From: Pseudomonas sp. GV085
Lineage (GTDB): Bacteria > Pseudomonadota > Gammaproteobacteria > Pseudomonadales > Pseudomonadaceae
DNA length: 64,000 nucleotides
Assembly (NCBI RefSeq): GCF_003050925.1
Contig: NZ_QAOV01000015.1
Location: 62,001-126,000 of the forward strand
Reading direction: 5' to 3'
A program made the translations under genes and the position numbers. Below are positions 20,350 through 28,284 of the stretch, one piece after another. The stretch's first letter is position 1. Each line of letters begins with the position of its first letter. The notes under the pieces are model-generated. The model was not told the origin of the DNA. It did no database searches and saw nothing but the letters and a program-made list of their open reading frames with translations.

Positions 20350-20746
20350 AACAGGTCCGAGGTATAGAAGGTGGTTGTGGATTCCATTTGTGTATCTGGC
20401 CATTAGCTACTGGGATATTGCACTTCCGACTGTAACCATTCACTACTCCGAAAATGGAAGGGAGGAACTCAGGTATATCTGGAATGTCCAGCACCGGATA
20501 TACAAAGGCGGGATGCAACCCGGCGGAGGTACGGTCGATAATGGTTTTTTGTTTCCGGATGATAATTTTTTTATGGAAATCTCCTGGTGGAGCAAAAATG
20601 TTCGTGCCCACTGCGTCAACATAACTCCGAAGTGGCCTAATACGGATATCTATCTTGATGCCAATGGTGATATTGATCTCAGCGAAGGCAGCGGCACTGA
20701 TTCGGACCGACTAAAACAATGCAAAACAGACACGGCTAGCCCATGA
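20330..20746 (+). CDS. Putative immunity protein 1, single membrane anchor
   Basis: A 138-residue protein with a basic N terminus (RKTGPRYRR), one hydrophobic segment (about residues 14-30, LWIPFVYLAISYW), then a polar domain with NGFLFPDDNFFMEISWW, HCVNITP and IYLDANGDIDLSEGSG. The positive-inside rule places the domain in the periplasm. The gene overlaps the toxin gene end. Start choice: an ATG at 20321 follows a run of six G with no spacing, while the GTG at 20330 has the G-run 9 bases upstream; the same ATG/GTG arrangement is kept in all three paralogues, so GTG is preferred. Immunity function is inferred from position, size and paralogy; I know no named family. Confidence 0.62.
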   Translation: MSTPVRKTGPRYRRWLWIPFVYLAISYWDIALPTVTIHYSENGREELRYIWNVQHRIYKGGMQPGGGTVDNGFLFPDDNFFMEISWWSKNVRAHCVNITPKWPNTDIYLDANGDIDLSEGSGTDSDRLKQCKTDTASP

Positions 20747-20809
20747 AAGAGGCAAAGGAATAAAAACGACTACACAATTTGTAGTGCGACTTTGGGGGGT
20801 ATGAAGTCC

Positions 20810-21250
20810 GTGTTCACGCCTAAAAAACCTCGGTCGCGCTACATTCGGTGGCTATGGATTCCGTTGCTACCGCTATTGCTGCCCCTGCTGGTGCTTTTGC
20901 TGATTGTCCTCTGGCGAATTATTGTGCTTCCTACCGCAACCGTCCATTACTCCAAGAATGGCGTTGACGAACTGCGGTTCATCTGGAATGTGCAGCACCG
21001 GATTTACAAAGGAGACCTCCCCCCCGGCAGCAGCACACGGGACCATGGGTTCTTGTTTCCAGATGAGAAGTTTTTCATGGAGATCTCTTGGTGGAACGAT
21101 AAAGATCTCCGGCACTGCGTCAATATAACGCCGACATGGTCCAATACGCACATCTACCTCGATGCCAACGGCGATATCGATCACAGCGAAGGCAGCGGTA
21201 CGGATTCGCATCGACTAAAACAATGCATCACTGATACAGCGAGCCCATGA
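20810..21250 (+). CDS. Putative immunity protein 2, paralogue of the preceding gene
   Basis: A 146-residue paralogue of the genes on both sides. It has the basic start (KKPRSRYIRW), a longer hydrophobic segment (about 28 residues, LLPLLLPLLVLLLIVLWRII), and the same domain (HGFLFPDEKFFMEISWW, HCVNITPTW, IYLDANGDIDHSEGSGTDS). The hydrophobic part differs most from its neighbours while the periplasmic domain is conserved, so the domain is probably the functional part. The GTG at 20810 is preferred to the ATG at 20801 because the G-run lies 10 bases before GTG but only 1 base before ATG. It starts 63 bases after the first copy. Confidence 0.6.
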   Translation: MFTPKKPRSRYIRWLWIPLLPLLLPLLVLLLIVLWRIIVLPTATVHYSKNGVDELRFIWNVQHRIYKGDLPPGSSTRDHGFLFPDEKFFMEISWWNDKDLRHCVNITPTWSNTHIYLDANGDIDHSEGSGTDSHRLKQCITDTASP

Positions 21251-21301
21251 AGAGCCAAGGGATCAAAGCGACATGCAGTGCGATTCTGGGAGATGGAATT
21301 C

Positions 21302-21718
21302 GTGTCCACGACTGCAAGTAAATCCCGGAGACGGTATAAGCGATGGTTGTGGATTCCAGTTGTGTTTTTGGCCATCACTCATTGGGATATTGCGTTACCT
21401 ACTGTGACTGTTCACTACTCCGAAGATGCTCGTGGCGAACTTAAATACATATGGAACGTGCAGGACCGTATTTTCAAGGGGCGTATGCAACCCGGAGGCG
21501 GTACGCGTGATTATGGCTTTCTGTTTCCGGATGAGAATTTTTTCATGGAAATTTCCTGGTGGAACGATGGCGCGCTCCGACATTGCGTCAACGTAACCCC
21601 TAGGTGGCCCAATACGCATATTTACCTCAATGCCAACGGCGACATTGATCACAGCGAAGGCAGCGGCACGGATTCGGGTCGACTAAAACAATGCGTCACC
21701 GATACCGCGACTCCATGA
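21302..21718 (+). CDS. Putative immunity protein 3, paralogue
   Basis: A 138-residue third copy, closest to copy 1: RRRYKRWLWIPVVFLAITHW anchor, then YGFLFPDENFFMEISWW, HCVNVTPRWPNTHIY and DIDHSEGSGTDS. GGGAG directly abuts an upstream ATG (21293) but is 9 bases before the GTG at 21302, which decides the start. Three tandem copies behind one toxin suggest either dosage or protection against several related toxins. A REP cluster follows downstream of the gene, and no further toxin is present. Confidence 0.6.
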   Translation: MSTTASKSRRRYKRWLWIPVVFLAITHWDIALPTVTVHYSEDARGELKYIWNVQDRIFKGRMQPGGGTRDYGFLFPDENFFMEISWWNDGALRHCVNVTPRWPNTHIYLNANGDIDHSEGSGTDSGRLKQCVTDTATP

Positions 21719-21760
21719 AAAGACCCCGTTTGCAGCCGTTGCTGTTCGGTCAAGTATTTA

Positions 21761-21874
21761 GTAGGAGCGAACTTGCTCCGGGCGGTGTTCCGATGATGCA
21801 GCCAAGAACGCTGCGTTTAACTAGTGAGCACGCGTTATCGTTGACGACCATCGCGAGCAGGCTCGCTCCCACAG
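21761..21874. repeat. Long REPIN, same type as 41491-41605
   Basis: REP arms (GTAGGAGCGAACTTGCTCC and TCGCGAGCAGGCTCGCTCCC) enclose an interior that includes GCACGCGTTATCGTTGACGA. The interior is clearly homologous to that of the element at 41491-41605, so the two are copies of one mobile unit and not chance REP pairs. Confidence 0.85.
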
Positions 21875-21918
21875 GGTTTGGTGGTGTTTGCGCGGTAGTG
21901 ATTACGCCAGCCATTCAA

Positions 21919-22008
21919 TGTGGGAGCGAGCCTGCTCGCGATAGCGGTCTGACAGAAATATCAATGTTGACTGTGATGACCTCATCGCGGGCAAGCCCGC
22001 TCTCACAG
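21919..22008. repeat. REPIN
   Basis: Inverted REP sequences at 21919-21941 and 21983-22008 (GCGGGCAAGCCCGCTCTCAC variant) around about 40 bases. Confidence 0.8.
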
Positions 22009-22053
22009 GGATTGTGGCCGGCCGTGGGATTGGCGGTCACTGAAGATCAAAAT

Positions 22054-22144
22054 GGTGGGAGCGGGCTTGCTCGCGAAAGCGGTGGATCAGTCGACACCTC
22101 TGTTGAATGTGCCGGCCTCTTCGCGAGCAAGCCCGCTCCCACAG
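22054..22144. repeat. REPIN, GCGGGC variant
   Basis: Inverted REP sequences GTGGGAGCGGGCTTGCTCGC (22055 on) and its complement ending at 22144. Together with the two preceding elements, this gap upstream of apbE is filled with three REP pairs. Confidence 0.85.
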
Positions 22145-22184
22145 TTCTATCGCATAATGGCTGGCCCTGGCGGCGTGTCAGGGG

Positions 22185-23222
22185 ATGTTTCGGGGAACTC
22201 GGGAATTGTTGATCAGGTGGCAGGGGGTGGCATTTTTGCTGCTCGGCGCACTATCAGGTTGTGGTAACGGCGACGCCCTCGAAACCTTCGGCGGCCCGAC
22301 CATGGGCAGCACCTATTCGATCAAGTATGTGCGCCACGCCGGCCTGCCGGCGCCGGACGAGGTCCGTGTCCAGGTCGAGCAAATCCTCGCTGACATTGAC
22401 CGGCAAATGTCGACCTACCGCAGCGACTCGGATATCGAGCGCTTCAATGCATTACCGGCCAACCGCTGTCAGGCAATGCCGGCGTCGATCCTCGAATTGG
22501 TCCGCGTGGGTGAGCAGCTGTCAGTGCAAAGCGACGGTTCCTACGATCTGACGGTGGAGCCGTTGCTCAATCTCTGGGGATTTGGTCCGCAGGCCCGCGG
22601 GGAAAAAGTCCCGAGCGCCGAAGCGCTCGCCGAAGCCCGCCAGCGCGTCGGCCACGCACACTTGCGCATCGAGGGCGACCGGTTGTGCAAGGACGCCGCG
22701 GTCGAGGTCGACTTCAACAGCATCGCCGCCGGTTTCACCGTTGACACGATTGCTGCAAGGATCGAGGAAAAAGGCATCCACGATTACCTCGTCGAAGTCA
22801 CCGGAGAACTCAAGGCCGCTGGCAAGAAGCCCGACGGCTCGCCATGGCGCATCGCCTTGGAAGAACCTCGGGATGACCGGCAGGTGGCCGAGCGGGTCAT
22901 TGTTGTCGACGGTTATGGCCTGTCCACGTCCGGCGACTATCGTAATTACTTCGAACAGGGCGGCCAGCGTTTTTCCCACACTTTCGATGCGCGCAGCGGT
23001 GCGCCGGTCTCACACCGTCTGGCATCGGTCACGGTGATTCATCCTTCGGCGTTGATGGCCGATGGCTTATCGACGCTGTTGCTGATTCTTGGTCCTGAGC
23101 GCGGTTGGGACTACGCAGAAAAACACGATATCGGTGCATTTTTTGTGATTCGTGCCGATACAGGTTTCGTCACGCGCAGCAGTCACGCTTTTGAACGCCT
23201 CAGTGGCGAAAAAACCGAGTGA
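22185..23222 (+). CDS. apbE: ApbE, FAD:protein FMN transferase (lipoprotein)
   Basis: A 345-residue ApbE. The N terminus has a lipoprotein signal with the lipobox LSGC (Cys26), so the enzyme is membrane-anchored in the periplasm. The FAD-binding motif FGGPTMGSTYSIKY starts near residue 35, and the conserved SAGxxVD-like segment appears as FNSIAAGFTVDTIA. The metal-binding end SALMADGLSTLL is present. ApbE attaches FMN to threonine in partner proteins such as NqrB, NqrC and RnfG. No partner gene and no nqrM-type gene lies nearby; the expected nqr genes are replaced by the PAAR cassette. Confidence 0.93.
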   Translation: MFRGTRELLIRWQGVAFLLLGALSGCGNGDALETFGGPTMGSTYSIKYVRHAGLPAPDEVRVQVEQILADIDRQMSTYRSDSDIERFNALPANRCQAMPASILELVRVGEQLSVQSDGSYDLTVEPLLNLWGFGPQARGEKVPSAEALAEARQRVGHAHLRIEGDRLCKDAAVEVDFNSIAAGFTVDTIAARIEEKGIHDYLVEVTGELKAAGKKPDGSPWRIALEEPRDDRQVAERVIVVDGYGLSTSGDYRNYFEQGGQRFSHTFDARSGAPVSHRLASVTVIHPSALMADGLSTLLLILGPERGWDYAEKHDIGAFFVIRADTGFVTRSSHAFERLSGEKTE

Positions 23223-23429
23223 TTGTGGCGATTTGAGCATTGAAAACTGGCGTTGTAGTGCAGGCAAAAGTAGCCTACGACGCGACCAAGGGTTAATGTG
23301 CGCGGCGTTGACGCTTCTATAGACTGTGTCCGGGTTCTGCACTGGCCCCAAATTGTTCCTTCATGCCACGCATTGGCGTGATTTAGCCGCAGGTGCCGAG
23401 GGTGCCGCGGCCTGTTCTGAGGAGTACGC

Positions 23430-24824
23430 ATGGCTGTCTACAACTACGACGTGGTGGTGCTGGGTTCCGGCCCGGCGGGGGAAGGCGCGGCAATGAACGC
23501 CGCCAAGGCAGGGCGCAAGGTCGCGATGGTCGATAGCCGTCGCCAGGTCGGCGGCAACTGCACTCACTTGGGCACCATCCCGTCCAAGGCACTGCGTCAC
23601 TCGGTGCGGCAGATCATGCAGTTCAACACCAACACGATGTTCCGAGCCATCGGTGAGCCGCGCTGGTTCTCCTTCCCGGACGTGTTGAAAAGCGCCGAGA
23701 AAGTCATTTCCAAACAAGTCGCTTCGCGTACCGGCTACTACGCCCGTAACCGCGTCGACGTGTTCTTCGGCACCGGCAGCTTCGCCGACGAGCAAACCAT
23801 CGAAGTGGTCTGCGCCAACGGCGTGGTCGAAAAGCTGGTGGCCAAGCACATCATCATCGCCACCGGTTCGCGTCCTTATCGCCCGGCGGACATCGATTTC
23901 CACCACCCGCGTATCTACGATAGCGACACCATCCTCAGCCTCGGCCACACCCCGCGCAAACTCATCGTTTACGGCGCCGGCGTGATCGGTTGCGAATACG
24001 CCTCGATCTTCAGCGGTCTGGGTGTATTGGTTGAACTGGTGGACAACCGTGGGCAACTGCTGAGCTTCCTCGACTCGGAAATCTCCCAGGCCCTGAGCTA
24101 CCACTTCAGCAACAACAACATCACGGTTCGGCATAACGAAGACTACGACCGCGTCGAAGGCGTGGACAATGGCGTGATCCTGCACCTCAAGTCCGGCAAG
24201 AAGATCAAGGCCGACGCCTTGCTCTGGTGCAACGGTCGTACCGGCAACACCGATCAGCTGGGTCTGGAAAACATCGGCGTGAAGGTCAACAGCCGTGGTC
24301 AGATCGAAGTCGACGAGGCGTACCGCACCTGCGTGCCGAACATCTACGGCGCCGGTGACGTGATCGGCTGGCCGAGCCTGGCCAGTGCCGCCCATGACCA
24401 GGGTCGTTCGGCCGCTGGCAGCATCGTCGATAACGGTAGCTGGCGTTTCGTGAATGACGTGCCGACCGGCATCTACACCATTCCGGAGATCAGCTCGATC
24501 GGCAAGAACGAGCAGGAGCTGACCCAGGCCAAGGTGCCGTACGAAGTCGGCAAGGCGTTCTTCAAGAGCATGGCGCGGGCGCAGATCGCCGGCGAGCCGC
24601 AAGGCATGCTGAAGATCCTGTTCCACCGTGAAACCCTGGAAGTGCTGGGCGTTCACTGCTTCGGTTATCAGGCGTCGGAGATCGTGCACATCGGTCAGGC
24701 GATCATGAACCAGCCGGGCGAACAGAACACCCTGAAGTACTTCGTCAACACCACGTTTAACTACCCGACCATGGCCGAAGCCTATCGGGTAGCGGCATAC
24801 GACGGCCTCAACCGGCTTTTTTGA
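23430..24824 (+). CDS. sthA: Soluble pyridine nucleotide transhydrogenase
   Basis: A 464-residue flavoprotein of the disulfide reductase family. The FAD-binding motif is VVLGSGPAGEGAA. The region corresponding to the redox disulfide reads GGNCTHLGTIPSKALRH, with only the first cysteine kept, which is normal for SthA and separates it from lipoamide dehydrogenase. The NAD(P) motif is VYGAGVIGCEYASIF. The cytoplasmic enzyme interconverts NADPH + NAD+ and NADP+ + NADH, mainly to reoxidise NADPH. It follows apbE in pseudomonads generally, with nqrM in between in species that have Nqr; here that small gene is absent. Confidence 0.97.
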   Translation: MAVYNYDVVVLGSGPAGEGAAMNAAKAGRKVAMVDSRRQVGGNCTHLGTIPSKALRHSVRQIMQFNTNTMFRAIGEPRWFSFPDVLKSAEKVISKQVASRTGYYARNRVDVFFGTGSFADEQTIEVVCANGVVEKLVAKHIIIATGSRPYRPADIDFHHPRIYDSDTILSLGHTPRKLIVYGAGVIGCEYASIFSGLGVLVELVDNRGQLLSFLDSEISQALSYHFSNNNITVRHNEDYDRVEGVDNGVILHLKSGKKIKADALLWCNGRTGNTDQLGLENIGVKVNSRGQIEVDEAYRTCVPNIYGAGDVIGWPSLASAAHDQGRSAAGSIVDNGSWRFVNDVPTGIYTIPEISSIGKNEQELTQAKVPYEVGKAFFKSMARAQIAGEPQGMLKILFHRETLEVLGVHCFGYQASEIVHIGQAIMNQPGEQNTLKYFVNTTFNYPTMAEAYRVAAYDGLNRLF

Positions 24825-24866
24825 GTGGCTCCGGCCGGTGGCCTGAGCCGGCCGGGGAGACCGATT

Positions 24867-25589
24867 TCAGCAATTCTCGAGCGTGGCGGTGGCCAAACCG
24901 GGAAAGTCTGTAATCAGGCTGTCAACGCCGAAGTCGGCGAGCCTGCGCATCAGCGCGGGCTCGTTGACGGTCCATACCGACACATGCAGCCCCTGACGCT
25001 GCGCCCTTTGCAGGCGTTCCGGCGTGCACAGGGTCCAGTTCAGCGCCAGAATCTCACAGCCATAGCTGGCCGCGACCTTCAGCGGGTCGAGCCAGGCGTA
25101 CTCGGCCACCAGCCCGCGGGATACGTCCGGCACCAGTTCCAGCGCCGCCTTGAGCACTTCACGGGAACTCGAGGTGATCGTCACCTTGTCCATCAGGCCA
25201 TGACGCTGCGCCATTTCTCGAATCGCCAGCACGGTGGTGGCGGCACGCATCCTCGATGCACTTTTGACTTCCAGCTGCCAGTGATCGAAGTCGCATTTCT
25301 CGAACAGTTCTTCCAGCGTCGGAATCGGGCACGGCTTGATCCAGCCCGGGCCGCCCATGCGTGCGTCATAGGTCACAAGCTCCGCCGCCGTGTGTTCGAC
25401 GACCTTGCCGCGACGGTCCGTGGTGCGTTTGAGGGTCGGGTCGTGAATGACCATCAGCTCGCCATCCATGGACAGGTGCAGGTCCAGTTCGCAGCGACGC
25501 ACGCCGTGCTTGAGACATTCCTGAAAGCTGGTCAGGGTGTTTTCCGGTGCTTCGCCCTTGGCGCCGCGATGGCCGTAGATGAGGGTCAC
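24867..25589 (-). CDS. glpQ: Glycerophosphodiester phosphodiesterase
   Basis: A 240-residue GDPD-domain protein, short and cytoplasmic (no signal peptide, UgpQ-like). Motifs: IYGHRGAKGEAPENT (catalytic His and the metal-binding Glu), CELDLHLSMDGELMVIHDPTLKRTT with the second catalytic histidine, and WQLEVKS. It hydrolyses glycerophosphodiesters to glycerol-3-phosphate and an alcohol. It follows the PilZ gene by 14 bases on the same strand and is probably cotranscribed. The symbol is by family; ugpQ would be equally suitable. Confidence 0.88.
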   Translation of the reverse strand: MTLIYGHRGAKGEAPENTLTSFQECLKHGVRRCELDLHLSMDGELMVIHDPTLKRTTDRRGKVVEHTAAELVTYDARMGGPGWIKPCPIPTLEELFEKCDFDHWQLEVKSASRMRAATTVLAIREMAQRHGLMDKVTITSSSREVLKAALELVPDVSRGLVAEYAWLDPLKVAASYGCEILALNWTLCTPERLQRAQRQGLHVSVWTVNEPALMRRLADFGVDSLITDFPGLATATLENC

Positions 25590-25603
25590 GGTTCTTCCTT
25601 AAA

Positions 25604-26185
25604 TTAATTGCCTGATTCGAGTTGTTCGCGGGCCAGTCGTCGTTCCTGGGCCTGCTTTTGCAAGATGTGGCGGGCCAGCAGTTGGCGCTGGGCGTCGGTC
25701 AGGTGTTCGAACTCGGTGCCGACGTCATAGCCATCGCCCTTGCGGTCGCAATGGGTGACGCGAGCGCGCAGCAGCAGGCCCAGGGCTTGCGGCATCAGCA
25801 CCAGCTTGACCGACAGGTGTGCGCCGGCGGCAATGGGCGTTGGATGCTGAAAGTCGATGCCGCCTTCGGAGATGATCACCGGCTGCGGTTCGCCGATCTG
25901 CCCGAGCACTGTCAGAGCGACGACCTGGCTCAGCAAATCGATGCGTTTGTTCTGGGATTTGAGGAATGCGGCGGTCGTGCGGTCGCGTTCGCTGAGCTGG
26001 CGCAACAGGTGTTGCGACTCGAATTCGCTCAGGTGCAGTTCGCTGAGCAAGTTGAAGAGTGGGGAAGCATCCTGCAACACTTCCTGGCCTGTGGCTTCAG
26101 CAGCGGACAGGAGCCGAATTTCCAGTGCGATCGTATCCTCGATACGGTAGTATTCGCGGCGATCTTCTTCATCTAATGTCGACAT
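25604..26185 (-). CDS. PilZ domain protein, putative c-di-GMP receptor
   Basis: A 193-residue protein. The N-terminal DRREYYRIED holds the RxxxR motif (Arg10 and Arg14) used for c-di-GMP binding in PilZ proteins, though it lies at the extreme N terminus rather than next to the barrel motif. The barrel part is at about residues 100-175 (ISEGGIDFQHPTPI, then DVGTEFEHL). The second motif, D/NxSxxG, appears as IISEGGI, with the D/N position replaced. A helical region lies between (residues 50-95). Whether it binds c-di-GMP is not certain. It is upstream of glpQ and divergent from lolC. Confidence 0.75.
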   Translation of the reverse strand: MSTLDEEDRREYYRIEDTIALEIRLLSAAEATGQEVLQDASPLFNLLSELHLSEFESQHLLRQLSERDRTTAAFLKSQNKRIDLLSQVVALTVLGQIGEPQPVIISEGGIDFQHPTPIAAGAHLSVKLVLMPQALGLLLRARVTHCDRKGDGYDVGTEFEHLTDAQRQLLARHILQKQAQERRLAREQLESGN

Positions 26186-26279
26186 GGCGAACCCATGGTA
26201 GCGGCGGTGGTCTGAGTGTAAAGCTGGTTATCGACCCCCGCCACAAGGACGTTCCTTTTCCCTCCGAACAAGCCCCGAC

Positions 26280-27530
26280 ATGTTCAGACCTCTCTTCGTA
26301 TTTATCGGCACGCGTTACACCCGTGCAAAGCGTCGCAATCATTTTGTGTCATTCATTTCCCTGACTTCGATGATCGGGCTCGCCCTTGGCGTGGTCGTGA
26401 TGATCGTGGTGCTGTCGGTGATGAACGGCTTCGATCATGAGATGCGCACCCGCGTGCTGGGCATGGTGCCCCACGCGACCATCGAGTCCGGCGAGCCGAT
26501 CAGCGATTGGCAAAGCCTGGCGGCCAAGGTCAAGCAGAACCCGCAGGTGACGGCCGTGGCGCCGTTTACGCAAATGCAGGGCTTGCTGACCAATAACGGC
26601 AAAGTCTCGAAAGTCCTGCTCAATGCCATCGACCCGGCGCAAGAGCGCCAGGTGTCGATCATCGATCACTTCATGACCCAGGGAAAACTCGACGACCTGG
26701 TGCCGGGTGAGTTCGGCATCGTCATCGGCGACAAGGCGGCGGCCAAGCTCGGTGCCGTGATCGGCGACAAGCTGACCTTCGTCGCCCCGGAGGTCACCGT
26801 GACCCCGGCCGGGATGTTCCCGCGCATGAAGCGCTTTACCGTGGTCGGCATTTTCCATGTCGGCGCCGGCGAGCTCGATGGCTATCTGGGCGTCACCAAC
26901 CTGCAGGACCTGGCCCGGCTGCATCGCTGGAAACCGGATCAGGTCCAGGGCTTGCGCCTGAAGTTCGACGACCTGTTCCAGGCGCCGCGCACCGCGTGGA
27001 GCATCGCTCGCGATCTCGGTGAAGACCGCTTCTACGCCCGCGACTGGACCCGCACCCACGGCAACCTGTACCAGGCGATCCGCATGGAAAAAGCCATGAT
27101 CGGCCTGTTGCTGCTGCTGATAGTCGCGGTCGCGGCGTTCAACATCATTTCCACGCTGGTGATGGTGGTGAACGACAAGAAGGGCGACATCGCGATCCTG
27201 CGCACCTTGGGCGCCACGCCGGGCACGATCATGCGCACGTTCATGGTGCAGGGCACGGTCATTGGCGTGGTCGGTACCGCGATCGGCGCGGTGGTCGGGA
27301 TCTTCGCCGCGCTGAACGTCAGCGCTGCGATCTCGACCCTCGAAGGTCTGATCGGGCACAAATTCCTCAACGCCGACGTGTATTTCATCGATTACCTGCC
27401 ATCGCAAGTGCAGAGCCAGGACGTCGTGATGGTCTGCTCTGCGGCGTTGGTCCTGAGTTTCCTCGCCACCCTGTATCCAGCCTGGCGTGCCGCGCGCACC
27501 CAGCCTGCGGAGGCGCTACGTTATGAGTGA
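26280..27530 (+). CDS. lolC: LolC, lipoprotein-releasing ABC transporter permease
   Basis: A 416-residue inner-membrane permease with the LolC/E plan: one transmembrane segment near residues 22-48 (FVSFISLTSMIGLALGVVVM), a large periplasmic domain (50-270), then three more segments (about 273-297, 325-343, 383-405). LolCDE extracts outer-membrane lipoproteins from the inner membrane and hands them to LolA. The gene is the first of lolC-lolD-lolE and overlaps lolD. It is a paralogue of the third gene; which of the two is functionally LolC and which LolE is assigned here by order only. Confidence 0.93.
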   Translation: MFRPLFVFIGTRYTRAKRRNHFVSFISLTSMIGLALGVVVMIVVLSVMNGFDHEMRTRVLGMVPHATIESGEPISDWQSLAAKVKQNPQVTAVAPFTQMQGLLTNNGKVSKVLLNAIDPAQERQVSIIDHFMTQGKLDDLVPGEFGIVIGDKAAAKLGAVIGDKLTFVAPEVTVTPAGMFPRMKRFTVVGIFHVGAGELDGYLGVTNLQDLARLHRWKPDQVQGLRLKFDDLFQAPRTAWSIARDLGEDRFYARDWTRTHGNLYQAIRMEKAMIGLLLLLIVAVAAFNIISTLVMVVNDKKGDIAILRTLGATPGTIMRTFMVQGTVIGVVGTAIGAVVGIFAALNVSAAISTLEGLIGHKFLNADVYFIDYLPSQVQSQDVVMVCSAALVLSFLATLYPAWRAARTQPAEALRYE

Positions 27531-28221
27531 GTCGGGCATGAGTGATAAAGCAATCTTGAGCTGCCGCAGCCTGGGCAAGTCCTACGAGGAAGGCCCGGAA
27601 TCGGTGGAAGTGTTGGCCGGCCTGCAACTGGAGTTGCACCCGGGAGAGCGCGTGGCGATTGTCGGCAAGTCGGGCTCGGGTAAAAGTACCTTGCTCAACC
27701 TGTTGGGCGGCCTCGATACGCCGACCAAGGGCAGCGTCTGGCTCGACGGCGAGGAACTGTCGGCGCTGAGCGAGAAAAAACGCGGCCTGCTGCGTAATCG
27801 CGCCCTCGGCTTCGTGTATCAGTTCCACCACCTGCTGCCGGAATTCACTGCGCTGGAAAACGTCTGCATGCCGCTGCTGATCGGCAAGACCGCGATCCCG
27901 GAGGCGCGTCAGCGTGCCACGGCGTTGCTGGAGCGGGTAGGGCTGGGCCATCGCCTGGAACACAAGCCGGCAGAATTGTCCGGTGGCGAGCGTCAGCGTG
28001 TGGCCATCGCCCGCGCCCTGGTGAACACACCGGGCCTGGTGATGCTCGACGAGCCAACCGGCAACCTCGACTCCCACACCGCCCAGGGCATTCAGGACTT
28101 GATGCTGGAACTCAGCACCTCGATGCGCACGGCGTTCCTGGTGGTGACCCACGACATGAACCTGGCCCGCCAGATGGACCGCGTCCTGCACCTGCAGGAA
28201 GGTTGTCTCACGCCTATCTGA
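27523..28221 (+). CDS. lolD: LolD, lipoprotein-releasing ABC transporter ATPase
   Basis: A 232-residue ABC ATPase with Walker A GKSGSGKST, Q-loop in VYQFHHLLPEFTALENV, signature LSGGERQRV, Walker B LVMLDEPTGNLD, and the H-loop VVTHD. FHHLLPEFTALENV is typical of LolD. The start at 27523 overlaps the lolC end by 8 bases and has GGAGG 9 bases upstream; a second ATG at 27538 gives the 227-residue form common in databases and cannot be excluded. Confidence 0.95.
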   Translation: MSESGMSDKAILSCRSLGKSYEEGPESVEVLAGLQLELHPGERVAIVGKSGSGKSTLLNLLGGLDTPTKGSVWLDGEELSALSEKKRGLLRNRALGFVYQFHHLLPEFTALENVCMPLLIGKTAIPEARQRATALLERVGLGHRLEHKPAELSGGERQRVAIARALVNTPGLVMLDEPTGNLDSHTAQGIQDLMLELSTSMRTAFLVVTHDMNLARQMDRVLHLQEGCLTPI

Positions 28222-28284
28222 TTGGCTGAAACCCGATGCCTGGAAAGGCGTCGGGTCATTTATTTCCATACGGTGCCCCAGCGA

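Noticed and set aside
24825..25607. 260-codon + strand frame over glpQ
   Set aside because: Antisense to a gene with intact catalytic motifs; composition typical of antisense frames.
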